In this document: piece by piece, positions 40,855-50,580 of the stretch
How positions within the stretch are numbered: position 1 is the first letter of the stretch
Layout of the letters: each line of letters starts with the position of its first letter
Assembly: GCA_036004405.1 (NCBI GenBank)
Contig: DASYRM010000133.1
Coordinates: forward strand, 62,001 to 126,000
Length of the DNA stretch: 64,000 nt
Reading direction: 5' to 3'
DNA from: DASYRM01 sp036004405
Lineage (GTDB): Bacteria > Acidobacteriota > Vicinamibacteria > Vicinamibacterales > UBA2999
The notes under the pieces: model-generated
Told to the model about the DNA's origin: nothing
The model's database searches: none
Seen by the model: only the letters and a program-made list of their open reading frames with translations
Program-made: the position numbers and the translations under genes

Positions 40855-41655
40855 TCAATACGTCGGGCTGCCGGGCTCCTGCCGGCGCCGCATCTCGGCG
40901 CCGACGACCCGCAACCGGAACACGAGGTCCTGCTGGTCGATGCGCTCGCGCCAGCTCTCGATCTCACGCGAGGTCGGCTCGGCCGACCCGTTGGCAACGT
41001 CGAGCAGCACGCGCTCGAGGTCCTCCAGCAGTTCGCTCGTGGCCCTCTCGCCCAGCGCGTCGGCCGTCCGGCGATACACGCGGCCGGAGGCCACCAGATC
41101 GGCGGCCCGCTGCTGGTCGCTCGCGAGGACGACCGGGGTGGCCGGATCGATGTTCACGAGATCGGTGAGCACGCGCTGCGACCGCTCGAAGTGGTCCCCG
41201 ACTTCGGCGTCGAGCACGCGCTCACGGGCGGCGTGGAACGCCGCGGGCCGCGCCGCCGAGACCTCCGGCGCCTCCGAGCGTCCGGCGCGGCCAACGAAGA
41301 ACGCGAGCACCATCGCCGCGGCGATGCCTCCGCCCCAGGCCAGACGCGGCCAGTGAATGGTGCCCGTACTCAGCGCTCGCAGCCGCGCCGTCCAGGACGA
41401 GCCAAGGGACGCGGTCCGCAGGTGCGGCTCGATGCGTGCCCACATCTCGCGCTCGAAGCTCGCGGGCGGCTCGGGCGCCGGCGTCACATCCACGAGCCGC
41501 AGCGTTGCCCGCACGTCGCGATCGACGTGCTGGCAGTCGGCGCACCAGGCCAGGTGCGTGCGCACCCGGTCGCGGTCGGCCGCGTCGAGCTCGCCGTAGT
41601 AGTCGAGCACGATGTCCTCGTCGGCGAGGTGCTCTGATGAGAGTCGATCCGTCAC
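40855..41655 (-). CDS. zinc-finger (zf-HC2) anti-sigma-like membrane protein
   Basis: About 266 residues. After the start, DEDIVLDYYGELDAADRDRV leads to HLAWCADCQHVDRD, a HxxxCxxC zinc-binding anti-sigma motif. A single transmembrane helix follows near residue 115 (LAWGGGIAAAMVLAFFVGRA). The rest is helical and charged (AERVLDAEVG-like segments, SELLEDLERVLLDVANG). The GTG at 41655 is chosen because it begins two bases from the ECF stop and AGGGG precedes it; the upstream frame overlaps the ECF gene. It presumably binds the ECF sigma encoded upstream. Confidence 0.8.
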   Translation of the reverse strand: MTDRLSSEHLADEDIVLDYYGELDAADRDRVRTHLAWCADCQHVDRDVRATLRLVDVTPAPEPPASFEREMWARIEPHLRTASLGSSWTARLRALSTGTIHWPRLAWGGGIAAAMVLAFFVGRAGRSEAPEVSAARPAAFHAARERVLDAEVGDHFERSQRVLTDLVNIDPATPVVLASDQQRAADLVASGRVYRRTADALGERATSELLEDLERVLLDVANGSAEPTSREIESWRERIDQQDLVFRLRVVGAEMRRRQEPGSPTY

Positions 41656-41656
41656 G

Positions 41657-42226
41657 TCACGCCCCTGCAAACGATGCGAGCGCCACGCGCATCTTGCGCA
41701 CCGCCCGGAAAATGCAATGTTTCGTTGCGCTCGTCCGCAGATCGAGCGCGGTTCCAATCTCGTCGATCGACAGCCCCTCGACGTGCCGCAGCATGAACGC
41801 GGCGCGCTCGAGCGTGGTCAGGCTGGTGAGCGCCGTCGCGAGCTGCTGCTGCATCTCCACGCCGAACAGCAGCCGATCGGGCGCCGCAGCCGCCACCACT
41901 GCCCGCTCGCTGAGCGGCCCCTGCTGCAGGTCGGCCGGATCGTGCGCCAGTTCCCGAAAGCGCCGCCCGCGGATGTGGTCGATGGCGCAGTTCACGGCAA
42001 TCCTCGTCAGCCAGGTCCGCACGTCCGCCCGCGATTCGAATCTGACGAGCTGGCGGTGGGCCTTGAGCCAGGTTTCCTGCACGACGTCCTGGGCGTCCTC
42101 GACGTTGCCGACGAGGCGATGCGCCACAGCAAACAGATAGCGGCTATGGCGCTCGACGAGGACCCGGAAGGCCTCGGTGTCGCCGCCCCGCGCCCGGGCG
42201 ACGACCAACGGGTCGCTGTCGTGCAT
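41657..42226 (-). CDS. ECF-type RNA polymerase sigma factor, second copy
   Basis: A 189-residue sigma factor. Region 2 has FRVLVERHSRYLFAVAHRLV, VEDAQDVVQETWLKAHRQLV and RTWLTRIAVNCAIDHIRGRR. Region 4 has ALTSLTTLERAAFMLRHVEG, LSIDEIGTALDLRTSATKHC and IFRAVRKMRVAL. The ATG at 42226 is chosen because the region-2 sequence begins there; the frame open upstream is arginine- and proline-rich and not sigma-like. It leads a module with zinc-finger anti-sigma and HEAT-repeat proteins and is divergent from the REC-phosphatase gene. Confidence 0.9.
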   Translation of the reverse strand: MHDSDPLVVARARGGDTEAFRVLVERHSRYLFAVAHRLVGNVEDAQDVVQETWLKAHRQLVRFESRADVRTWLTRIAVNCAIDHIRGRRFRELAHDPADLQQGPLSERAVVAAAAPDRLLFGVEMQQQLATALTSLTTLERAAFMLRHVEGLSIDEIGTALDLRTSATKHCIFRAVRKMRVALASFAGA

Positions 42227-42239
42227 GCTTGCAACTTGG

Positions 42240-42261
42240 ACGGCGCCACCGGCAAAAGGTT
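42240..42261 (-). promoter_or_regulatory. candidate ECF-type autoregulatory promoter 2
   Basis: On the minus strand AACCTTTTG (42261-42253), eleven bases, then GT (42241-42240), about 15 bases before the start codon. The -35-like nonamer and the spacing to GT are the same as upstream of the first ECF gene. Confidence 0.5.
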
Positions 42262-42431
42262 GGTGCCGTGAACCGCCCCTGGCGTGCGGGCCCGGAACCG
42301 TCCGTCCCACGGCCGGACACCCGTCTCGAACGGCCAGACGCGCCATGCCGGCGATTTTCCCAGGTTTCTGCGCGATTGGGGCGGCAATCCACCGCGCCTG
42401 CCCTGGTACACGGCTTGATGACAGGAACGGT

Positions 42432-43667
42432 ATGGCCGACGCGATCCCGACCGTGCTCGTAGCCGACGACCAGCCCGACGTGATCGCCGCGCTGCGGCTG
42501 CTCCTGCGCACCGCGGGGTTCGACGCCCAGGGCGCCGGATCGGTGGCCGATCTGCGGACCCAACTGGCCTCGCGCAGCTACGACGCGGTGCTGATGGACC
42601 TCAACTACGCGCGCGATACGACCTCGGGCGCCGAAGGCCTCGACCTCATCTCGGATCTGCACGCCCAGCTCCCGCATCTGCCGCTCATCGCCATGACGGG
42701 CTGGGCCAACGTCGACACCGCGGTCGAGGCGATGCGCCGCGGCGCCCGCGGCTACATCCCCAAGCCGTGGAACAACGAGGCGCTCGTGCAGGTGCTGCGG
42801 GCGGAGATCGATCACGCGCGCGACACGCAAGCCGCGGCCGGCGAGTCGCGCGAGTGGCGAGAAGCGCAGGCCATTCATCGTGCGCTTCTGCCCTCGGTGC
42901 CGCCCGATGTCGCCGGCTGCCGGCTGGCCTGGCGATGGGAGCCGGCGTCCGGTTTTGGCGGCGACTACTACGACGCCTTCCAGCTCGGTCCCGACCACGT
43001 GGCGCTGTGCATCGCCGACGTCTGCGGCAAGGGTCTGCCGGCGGCGCTCCTCGTCTCGAGCCTGCAGGCTACCGTGCGTGCGTTCGTGGACGAGCACACG
43101 CTTCCCCACGACGCCGTGACGCGCATCAACCGGGCGCTCTGCCGGCAGGGTGCGCACGGCCGCTTCGTCACGCTGTTCGTCGCGGTGCTCGACCTGCGCG
43201 AAGGCACGATGCGCTACTGCAACGCGGGCCACAACCTGCCCATCCTGGTGCGCAAGGACGGAGGGGTGTCGCGACTCGACACCGGCGGCGCGATCGTCGG
43301 CGTGTTCGATGGCGCGGCGTACGACAGCGGCCGTACCACCGTCGAACCGGGGGACCGGCTGCTGCTCTTCACCGACGGGCTCGTCGAGGCGGGCTGCTCT
43401 GCGGCGCGCGAGTTCGGCGACGACCACCTGGTGGACACCGTGGTCCGACACCGCGCGCTCGACGCGGCCATGCTGCTGGAGCAGGTGTTCGGCGACGTGC
43501 ACCAGTGGGCCGGCCGGCGCCTCGACGACGACGCGACCGCCCTGGCCATTGCTTTCAACGCCCGCCCGGGCTCGAACAGCGTCGTCCCAGGAGCGGACAC
43601 TGTCGAGCAGCGGATGCGCCCGCAGCCGCCCAAAAGCACTGCAACCCTCGGCGGCAATGTGGCATAG
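42432..43667 (+). CDS. response regulator with C-terminal PP2C/SpoIIE-type phosphatase
   Basis: A 411-residue protein. The receiver domain (1-125) has ADDQPD, phospho-acceptor Asp56 (DAVLMDLNYA), AMTGWANVDTAV and YIPKPW. The C-terminal phosphatase (about 155-390) shows GFGGDYYDAFQLG, IADVCGKGLPAAL, YCNAGHNLPIL, LFTDGLVEA and DDDATALAI, with metal-binding aspartates. Such RsbU-like proteins dephosphorylate partner-switching anti-sigma antagonists. An AGGAA ribosome site precedes the ATG at 42432. It lies 27 bases upstream of the adaptor gene of the transporter array and may be transcribed with it. Confidence 0.88.
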   Translation: MADAIPTVLVADDQPDVIAALRLLLRTAGFDAQGAGSVADLRTQLASRSYDAVLMDLNYARDTTSGAEGLDLISDLHAQLPHLPLIAMTGWANVDTAVEAMRRGARGYIPKPWNNEALVQVLRAEIDHARDTQAAAGESREWREAQAIHRALLPSVPPDVAGCRLAWRWEPASGFGGDYYDAFQLGPDHVALCIADVCGKGLPAALLVSSLQATVRAFVDEHTLPHDAVTRINRALCRQGAHGRFVTLFVAVLDLREGTMRYCNAGHNLPILVRKDGGVSRLDTGGAIVGVFDGAAYDSGRTTVEPGDRLLLFTDGLVEAGCSAAREFGDDHLVDTVVRHRALDAAMLLEQVFGDVHQWAGRRLDDDATALAIAFNARPGSNSVVPGADTVEQRMRPQPPKSTATLGGNVA

Positions 43668-43693
43668 CCTTTGAGCACAACCGGACCGGACCC

Positions 43694-44953
43694 ATGCCCG
43701 ATATCGCCCGAGACCCCGCCATCCTCCGCCGCAAGCGCTTTCGCCAGGCCGCCCTGGCTGTTGTCGTCCTCGTGATCCTGGTGGCCGTGTCGGTGCAGCT
43801 GGCGCGCATGGAGCCGGCGGCGCCGTCGGTCGATCGTGCCACCGTGCTCGAGGACACGGTGAAGCGCGGCTCGATCATCCGGCAGGTTCGGGGCGTCGGC
43901 ACCCTCGTGCCCGAGGACACCCGCTGGCTGCCGGCGACCACCGAAGGGCGCGTCGAGCGCATTCTGCTGCGACCCGGCGCCAGCGTGCAGGCCGATTCGG
44001 TCATCCTCGTGTTGAGCAATCCGCAGGTCGAGCAGGAGGCGCTCAACGGACGGCTGGCGTTGCAGTCGGCCCGCGCCGGCCTCGACAACCTGCGCGCCCA
44101 GCTGCAGAACGACCTGCTCACCCAGGAGGCACAGGCCGCGTCGATCGAAGCGGACTTCGAACAGGCTCGGATGGAGGCGCAGGCCAACGAGGAGCTGGCC
44201 AAGGAACAGCTCGTCTCCGATCTCATCAACAAGCAGTCGAAGCTCAAGGCGGAGACGCTCAAGAACCGGGTCGCGATCGAGGCGCGGCGCCTGACCGCCG
44301 CGCGCGAGTCGATTGAGGCGCGGCTGCGCGTGCAGCAGGCCACGGTCGATCAGGCGCAGGCCATCGCCGATCTCTACGCCAGCCGCATGCGTGCGCTGCA
44401 GGTGACGCCGGGCTTCTCAGGCGTGCTGCAGCAGGTGCCGGTGGACGTGGGCCAGCGGGTGGCGCCCGGCCAGAACCTCGCCCGCGTGGCCGATCCGGCC
44501 CGCCTCAAGGCGGAGCTGAAGGTCGCCGAAACCGAAGCCCGCGACATCGAGGTCGGCCAGATGGCCGAAGTGGACACCCGCAGCGGCGTCGTCAGCGGGC
44601 GTGTGAGCCGCAGAGATCCGGCGGCAGCGAACGGAACCGTCACTATTGACGTCTCACTGACCGGCGAACTGCCGCGCGGCGCCGTGCCCGACATGAGCGT
44701 CGACGGGACGGTGCAGCTGCAGCGGCTTGAGAACGTGCTCTACGTGGGCCGTCCGTCGCTGGGGCAGGACAACAGCACGGCCGGCCTGTTCAAGGTGACC
44801 AGCCCCAACGGCGACGCCGCGCGCGTGCAGGTCAAGTTCGGATTGAGCTCCGTCAACTCGATCGTGGTGCTGTCGGGATTGAAAGAGGGTGACCGCGTGG
44901 TGCTGTCGGACATGTCCGCGTGGGATTCGTACGACCGCGTCAGACTTCGCTAG
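43694..44953 (+). CDS. efflux periplasmic adaptor (MacA/HlyD type)
   Basis: A 419-residue membrane-fusion protein. One N-terminal transmembrane helix (FRQAALAVVVLVILVAVSVQ) is followed by a barrel strand RGSIIRQVRGVGTLVPEDTR and the biotinyl-lipoyl half GRVERILLRPGASVQADSVI. A long alpha-hairpin contains heptad-rich sequence (LTQEAQAASIEADFEQARME). The beta-barrel and membrane-proximal domains end with LKEGDRVVLSDMSAW. It would link an inner-membrane ABC permease to an outer-membrane or periplasmic path. It is the first gene of the transporter array, followed by the ATPase 13 bases later. Confidence 0.9.
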   Translation: MPDIARDPAILRRKRFRQAALAVVVLVILVAVSVQLARMEPAAPSVDRATVLEDTVKRGSIIRQVRGVGTLVPEDTRWLPATTEGRVERILLRPGASVQADSVILVLSNPQVEQEALNGRLALQSARAGLDNLRAQLQNDLLTQEAQAASIEADFEQARMEAQANEELAKEQLVSDLINKQSKLKAETLKNRVAIEARRLTAARESIEARLRVQQATVDQAQAIADLYASRMRALQVTPGFSGVLQQVPVDVGQRVAPGQNLARVADPARLKAELKVAETEARDIEVGQMAEVDTRSGVVSGRVSRRDPAAANGTVTIDVSLTGELPRGAVPDMSVDGTVQLQRLENVLYVGRPSLGQDNSTAGLFKVTSPNGDAARVQVKFGLSSVNSIVVLSGLKEGDRVVLSDMSAWDSYDRVRLR

Positions 44954-44966
44954 CAAAGGACACGAG

Positions 44967-45659
<693 letters not shown>

Positions 45660-45663
45660 GGTC

Positions 45664-48084
45664 ATGACCGGCCTGAGGCAGGCGCTCCGCACCATACGAC
45701 GGCAGTCGGGGTCGGCCGCCGTCGTCGTCGTCACCCTCGCGGTCTCGATTGCCGCCACCACCATCATTGCCAGCCTGATCGAATTCCTCCTCCACGCCAT
45801 CCCGGTTGCGGATCCATCGCGGCTGGCGATGGTGTCGTCCACCGATCCGCGTCCCAGCCAGGCGCAGTCGGGGATGTCCGGCGGCGTCGCGCTCTCCGGC
45901 ACGTCGGTGCCCGACCTCGTCGACTGGTCGGCGCGTTCGCGAACCATCCACGAGTTCGTCGCCTTCCGCTACGACTCGGCCACGATGCGCGAGAACGGTG
46001 TGCCCGAGCGGGTGCGCGTCGTGCGCACCACCGCCAACCTGCCCGTGGCCTTCGGCTTCCGGCCGGCGTCCGGACGGCTCTTCCGCGCCGAGGAGGGGCG
46101 GGGGGGCGCGCCCCGCGTCGTGCTCCTGAGCGACCGCTTCTGGCGCGCACATTTCGACGCACGGGCCGGTGTCGTCGGCAGCTCGCTGCTCCTTGATGGC
46201 GTGCCGCATGCGGTGGCCGGCGTGCTCTCGCCCGCCATCAGCCGCGGCATCTTCACCAACATGGACCTCTTCGTGGCGACGCCGCTCGACGCCGCACGGG
46301 CGGCGCGCGACGACCGCCGCCTGTTCGTGTTCGGAAGGCTGCAGCCCGGCGCCACGATCGACCAGGCATCGAAGGAGCTGTCGTCGATCGCCGCCGATTT
46401 GAGCCGCCGCTACCCCGCGACGAACGCACAAACCGGTGCGGTCGTCCGGCCGCTGCTCGAACAGCTCGGCGGGAACATCGCCGCGATCGTCGGCATCATG
46501 GCATTCATCGCGGCGCTCATCGTCGCGACCGCCTGCGCCAACGTGTCGAACGTCATGCTCGCGCTCGGCGCCGCTCGTCATCGCGAGCTGTCGATCCGCA
46601 GCGCCCTCGGGGCCGGCCGGCTGGAACACGTGCGCCGGCTGATGCTCGAAGCGACGGTGCTCGCGGCGGCGGCGGGGGCGTTGGGCATCCTGCTCGGAGC
46701 CTCGGGGCTCAACGCGATCAAGTGGTTCGCCGGTCCGGAGTCCTTCCTTTTCCTCGGCACGTCGGTGAACCTGTGGGTGATCGCCACCGGCGTGCTCGTC
46801 TCTTTCGTGCTGCCGTTTGCGTTCGGCCTCCTGCCGGCCGTCAACGTTTCGAAGCCCGACGCCGCCGAGCTCAAGGACGGGACGCGCACCATCCACCCGG
46901 GGAGCCGCCGGCTGCGGACGGCGTTGACCGCGCTCCAGGCCGGCCTGGCTGTCGTCCTCATGGTGCAGATTGCGTTGATGGGGCGCGCGGTACTCACAGT
47001 CGCACGCGCGCCGCTCGGATTCGATCCGTCACGCACGCTGGCGTTCACGCTGGAGCTGCCCGAGTCGCGCGGCCTGGACGCCGAGCGCTTGCGGAGTTTC
47101 GAGCGCCAGGTCGTCGCACAGCTCGGCGCGCTGCCGCAGGTGGTCTCGGCCTCGCTCACGAGCCGCGTGCCCGTCGGCGACCGCGAGCAGATCGTGCCGG
47201 TGACGCTCGACAGCCGGCCCGCGGGCACGCCGGCCGAGATGCCGACCACCGCGATCGTCGCCGCGGGCCTCGAATACTTTTCTACGCTCCGCGTCCCGGT
47301 TGAAGACGGACGTGGATTTACCGCCGCAGACGTCGGTGGCGGCCCGCCGGCCGTGGTGGTCAGCCGCGAGGCCGCACGCCGTTTCTGGCCCGGGCAGAGC
47401 GCGGTCGGACGAACGCTCACCGTCCGCGCCGACGGCTGGCCGCCGACGCCGCTTCGGGTCGTCGGCATCGCTCGCGACGTGCGGCCGACGGACGCCGACG
47501 CGCGGGTCGGCCCCCAGGTCTATGTGCCCTGGTCGTGGCATCCGGAGCGGCGGATGCGATTCCTCGTTCGCACGACCGCTGACGACCCGCTGCAGCTGGT
47601 GCCGGCCATCCGCGGTCGGGTGGCGGCGCTCGAACCGGACGAACCGATCTTCGATGCCTTCTCGATGAAGCAGATCCTGTACGGGGACCTCGCCAACGAG
47701 TACGTGCTCTCGGTGGTCTTCACCGCGATCGCCATCATTGCGCTCGCGGTGGCCGCCGTCGGCGTCTACGGGCTCGTCGCGCACGACGTCACGCAGCGCA
47801 CGCGCGAGATCGGGCTTCGCCTCGCGCTGGGTGCGGCGCCTGCCCGCGTCATCCGCATGGTGCTCAGCGACGGCACTCGTCCAGTGCTCTACGGTGGAGC
47901 CGTCGGCCTCGCGGCGGCCGTCGCCCTCGCCTTCGCGACCGCCGCCACGTTCCAGGGGAACGCGCGCGACCCGATCGTCTACGTGGCCGTGGCCCTTGTG
48001 GTCGCGTTCGCGGCGCTCGCCGCCAGCTACATGCCGGCGCGCCGCGCCAGCCACATCGATCCGGTCGAAGCGCTGCGCGACTAG
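45664..48084 (+). CDS. MacB-like duplicated permease (ADOP) 1
   Basis: An 806-residue permease of the duplicated FtsX/MacB type, with two sets of four helices and two periplasmic MacB-PCD domains. The N-terminus (RQALRTIRRQSGSAAVVVVT) departs from the usual GIGANTAMFS-like motif. Typical later segments are RPLLEQLGGNIAAIVGIMAF, ANVSNVMLALGAARHRELSI, SREAARRFWPGQSAVGRTL and THE C-terminal VTQRTREIGLRLALGAAPAR, ending HIDPVEALRD. The ATG at 45664 lies four bases after the ATPase stop, suggesting they work as one transporter. Confidence 0.9.
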   Translation: MTGLRQALRTIRRQSGSAAVVVVTLAVSIAATTIIASLIEFLLHAIPVADPSRLAMVSSTDPRPSQAQSGMSGGVALSGTSVPDLVDWSARSRTIHEFVAFRYDSATMRENGVPERVRVVRTTANLPVAFGFRPASGRLFRAEEGRGGAPRVVLLSDRFWRAHFDARAGVVGSSLLLDGVPHAVAGVLSPAISRGIFTNMDLFVATPLDAARAARDDRRLFVFGRLQPGATIDQASKELSSIAADLSRRYPATNAQTGAVVRPLLEQLGGNIAAIVGIMAFIAALIVATACANVSNVMLALGAARHRELSIRSALGAGRLEHVRRLMLEATVLAAAAGALGILLGASGLNAIKWFAGPESFLFLGTSVNLWVIATGVLVSFVLPFAFGLLPAVNVSKPDAAELKDGTRTIHPGSRRLRTALTALQAGLAVVLMVQIALMGRAVLTVARAPLGFDPSRTLAFTLELPESRGLDAERLRSFERQVVAQLGALPQVVSASLTSRVPVGDREQIVPVTLDSRPAGTPAEMPTTAIVAAGLEYFSTLRVPVEDGRGFTAADVGGGPPAVVVSREAARRFWPGQSAVGRTLTVRADGWPPTPLRVVGIARDVRPTDADARVGPQVYVPWSWHPERRMRFLVRTTADDPLQLVPAIRGRVAALEPDEPIFDAFSMKQILYGDLANEYVLSVVFTAIAIIALAVAAVGVYGLVAHDVTQRTREIGLRLALGAAPARVIRMVLSDGTRPVLYGGAVGLAAAVALAFATAATFQGNARDPIVYVAVALVVAFAALAASYMPARRASHIDPVEALRD

Positions 48085-48108
48085 CACTGCCCGTCAACGA
48101 GAGGTCCG

Positions 48109-50577
48109 ATGCTCGACACACTCCTGCAGGACATCCGTCACGCCGCCCGGTCGCTTCGCCGCTCTCCAGGCTTCACGGCCGCCGCCGTGCTCACGCTGGC
48201 GCTCGGCATCGGCGCGTCCAGCGCCGTGTTCAGCCTGGCCGACGCGACGGCGTGGCGTCCACCAGACGTGCCGCGCGCCTCGCAGATCGTGCGCATCCTC
48301 GCCAGCGACAAGGACGCACCCTACGCGGAGCTGTCGTATCCCGACTACGTCGAGCTTCGTTCCGCCGCCCGGACCATGGCGGGAATGGTCGCCTACGAGC
48401 ACATGACCTTTAGCGTCGCGCGTCGCGCCACCGAATCGGCTCGCTACGTGGGCGGATGGGCCGTGAGCGACAACTTCTTCTCGGCCCTCGACATCGAGCC
48501 GGCGCTGGGACGCGGATTCACCGCCGACGACGCCCACGCCGCCCGGGCCGTCGCCGTGATCAGCCACCGCCTTTGGACCGTGCTGTTCGATCGTGATCCG
48601 GCCATCGTGGGGCGCTCCACGACGATTTCTGGCGCGCCGTTCACCATCGTGGGCGTCGCACCTCCGCGATTCGGCAGTCTCGAGCTCTACTTCCACCCCG
48701 ATCTGTACATTCCGCTCCAGGCGATCCGGGCGGCGCAGCCCTCGATGTCACCGGACGTCCTCGAACAGCGAGACAGTCGGTGGCTCACGGTCATCGGCCG
48801 CCTGCGTCCGGGCACCAGCTCGCCGGAAGCGCACGCGGAGCTGTCGACCCTCGCGCAGGGCATCGTCCGGGCGCATCCGGCAGACCGCCCATGGACGGCG
48901 CTCGTGCTTCCGGAGCTGACGGCGCGCGCGCGCATCAACGAGGGCGACGCTCAGGGGTCGCTCGTAATGTTGGGCCTCGTCGGGCTCCTGTTGCTGCTCG
49001 CGTGCGCGAACGTCGCCAATCTGGTCATCGCCCGGAGCGGCGCGCGGATCCGGGAAGTGGCGTTACGCACGGCGCTCGGAGCGTCGACGCTTCGCATCGT
49101 GCGCCAGCTGCTGGTCGAAGGGCTCCTTCTCGCCGCCGCGGGTGGAGTGGCCGGAATCGCCTTCGCGCGGGGGGTGCTCGCCTACCTGGCACGGGTGATC
49201 ATCATCCCGACCGCGCTACCGCTGTCCGTGGATCTGCGCGTGGACGCGCGCACGCTTGCCGTCACCGCCACGGCGGCTGTCGTGTCCGGCGTGCTCGTCG
49301 GCCTGGCGCCGGCGGCCATCGCCCGTCGCGCCGATCTCACGGCATGGATGGGCCGTCGAGTGGAGCGCACGGGCTTCCACCGCTCACCGCTGCGTGCGGC
49401 GCTCGTCGTGGCGCAAGTCGCCATCGCCGTGCTCGTGCTCGCGGCCGCGGGGCTGCTCGTCAAGGCCTTCGAGGCGGCTCAGCGCGTCGACCCGGGCTTC
49501 CGTCCCGACGGGGTGCTCTACGCCACGCTCGATCCGAGCTTCGTACGCTACGACGCTCAAGCAACGCTGCGCTTCTACACGCGGCTCGCCGCCCGCGTGC
49601 GCGAGCTTCCGGGGGTCACCAGGGTCGGATTGGCCCGTGAACTTCCGCTTGGGGTTTCGAATTCCACGCTCCCCTTCGTCATCGACGGGGCCGCCAGACT
49701 GCCGGGGCAGGATCGGATCGAGATTGGCGAGACACGGGTCGACGACGGCTACTGGAGTGCCGTCGGCATTCCGATTGTCGACGGGCGCGCCTTCTCGTCG
49801 AGCGACACGGCCCAGACCACACCTGTCGCGATCGTCAATCAAACGATGGCCCGGCGGTACTGGCCCGATGCGAGCCCGATCGGCCGGACGATTCGTATCC
49901 CCGCCCCGCCGGGGTCGGCCGACGGCGACGTGGTGCTGCAGATCGTCGGCGTGGCGCGCGATTCGAAGTACACGAGCCTCGCCGAGCCGCCAACACCCTT
50001 CGTCTACCGGCCGGTCGCGCAGGCGCGCCGGCTCGGGGTGCTGTCGATCGTCGTCCTCGGCGCCCGTCCCGACGCGCTCGCGCCGCTCGTCCGCGCGGCC
50101 GCCGCCGACATCGATCCGGCCGTGCCAATCATCGAGGTCCGGGAGCTCGCCGAGCTGTACCGGCTCCGCGGTCTGCTCCCGCCGCGGCTGATGTCCGAGC
50201 TCGTGTCGTCGCTCGGGTTGATCGGCGTGGGCCTGGCTGGAATCGGACTCTACGGCGTGCTGGCGTTCGTGTCGATGCGCCGCGTTCGCGAGTTCGGCGT
50301 GCGACTTGCCGTCGGCGCGACTCCGTCATCCGTGGCGGCGCTCGTCGTGCGACAGGGCGCGCTGCTCGTCGCGCCGGGCCTGGCGATCGGCGCCCTGCTC
50401 GCGACGCTGCTGACACCGCTCATCGGCGCGCCGGCGTTCGATTTTGTCTCGCCACGAGACCCGGCCGTGCTGATCGCGGCCACGCTCGTCGCGGCGTCCA
50501 TCTCGCTGGGAGCGGCGCTGCTACCAGCGCTACGCACCGCCCGCATCGATCCGATCACCACGCTTCGCGCGGAGTAG
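48109..50577 (+). CDS. MacB-like duplicated permease (ADOP) 2
   Basis: An 822-residue permease. The start (LLQDIRHAARSLRRSPGFTA, then LTLALGIGASSAVFSLADAT) is the classic ADOP form. The first half contains FSALDIEPALGRGFTADDAH and ANVANLVIARSGARIREVAL; the second contains VDDGYWSAVGIPIVDGRAFS and MRRVREFGVRLAVGATPSSV, ending TARIDPITTLRAE. GAGAGG upstream supports the ATG. It is separated from permease 1 by 24 bases and from permease 3 by three. Confidence 0.9.
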   Translation: MLDTLLQDIRHAARSLRRSPGFTAAAVLTLALGIGASSAVFSLADATAWRPPDVPRASQIVRILASDKDAPYAELSYPDYVELRSAARTMAGMVAYEHMTFSVARRATESARYVGGWAVSDNFFSALDIEPALGRGFTADDAHAARAVAVISHRLWTVLFDRDPAIVGRSTTISGAPFTIVGVAPPRFGSLELYFHPDLYIPLQAIRAAQPSMSPDVLEQRDSRWLTVIGRLRPGTSSPEAHAELSTLAQGIVRAHPADRPWTALVLPELTARARINEGDAQGSLVMLGLVGLLLLLACANVANLVIARSGARIREVALRTALGASTLRIVRQLLVEGLLLAAAGGVAGIAFARGVLAYLARVIIIPTALPLSVDLRVDARTLAVTATAAVVSGVLVGLAPAAIARRADLTAWMGRRVERTGFHRSPLRAALVVAQVAIAVLVLAAAGLLVKAFEAAQRVDPGFRPDGVLYATLDPSFVRYDAQATLRFYTRLAARVRELPGVTRVGLARELPLGVSNSTLPFVIDGAARLPGQDRIEIGETRVDDGYWSAVGIPIVDGRAFSSSDTAQTTPVAIVNQTMARRYWPDASPIGRTIRIPAPPGSADGDVVLQIVGVARDSKYTSLAEPPTPFVYRPVAQARRLGVLSIVVLGARPDALAPLVRAAAADIDPAVPIIEVRELAELYRLRGLLPPRLMSELVSSLGLIGVGLAGIGLYGVLAFVSMRRVREFGVRLAVGATPSSVAALVVRQGALLVAPGLAIGALLATLLTPLIGAPAFDFVSPRDPAVLIAATLVAASISLGAALLPALRTARIDPITTLRAE

Positions 50578-50580
50578 ACG

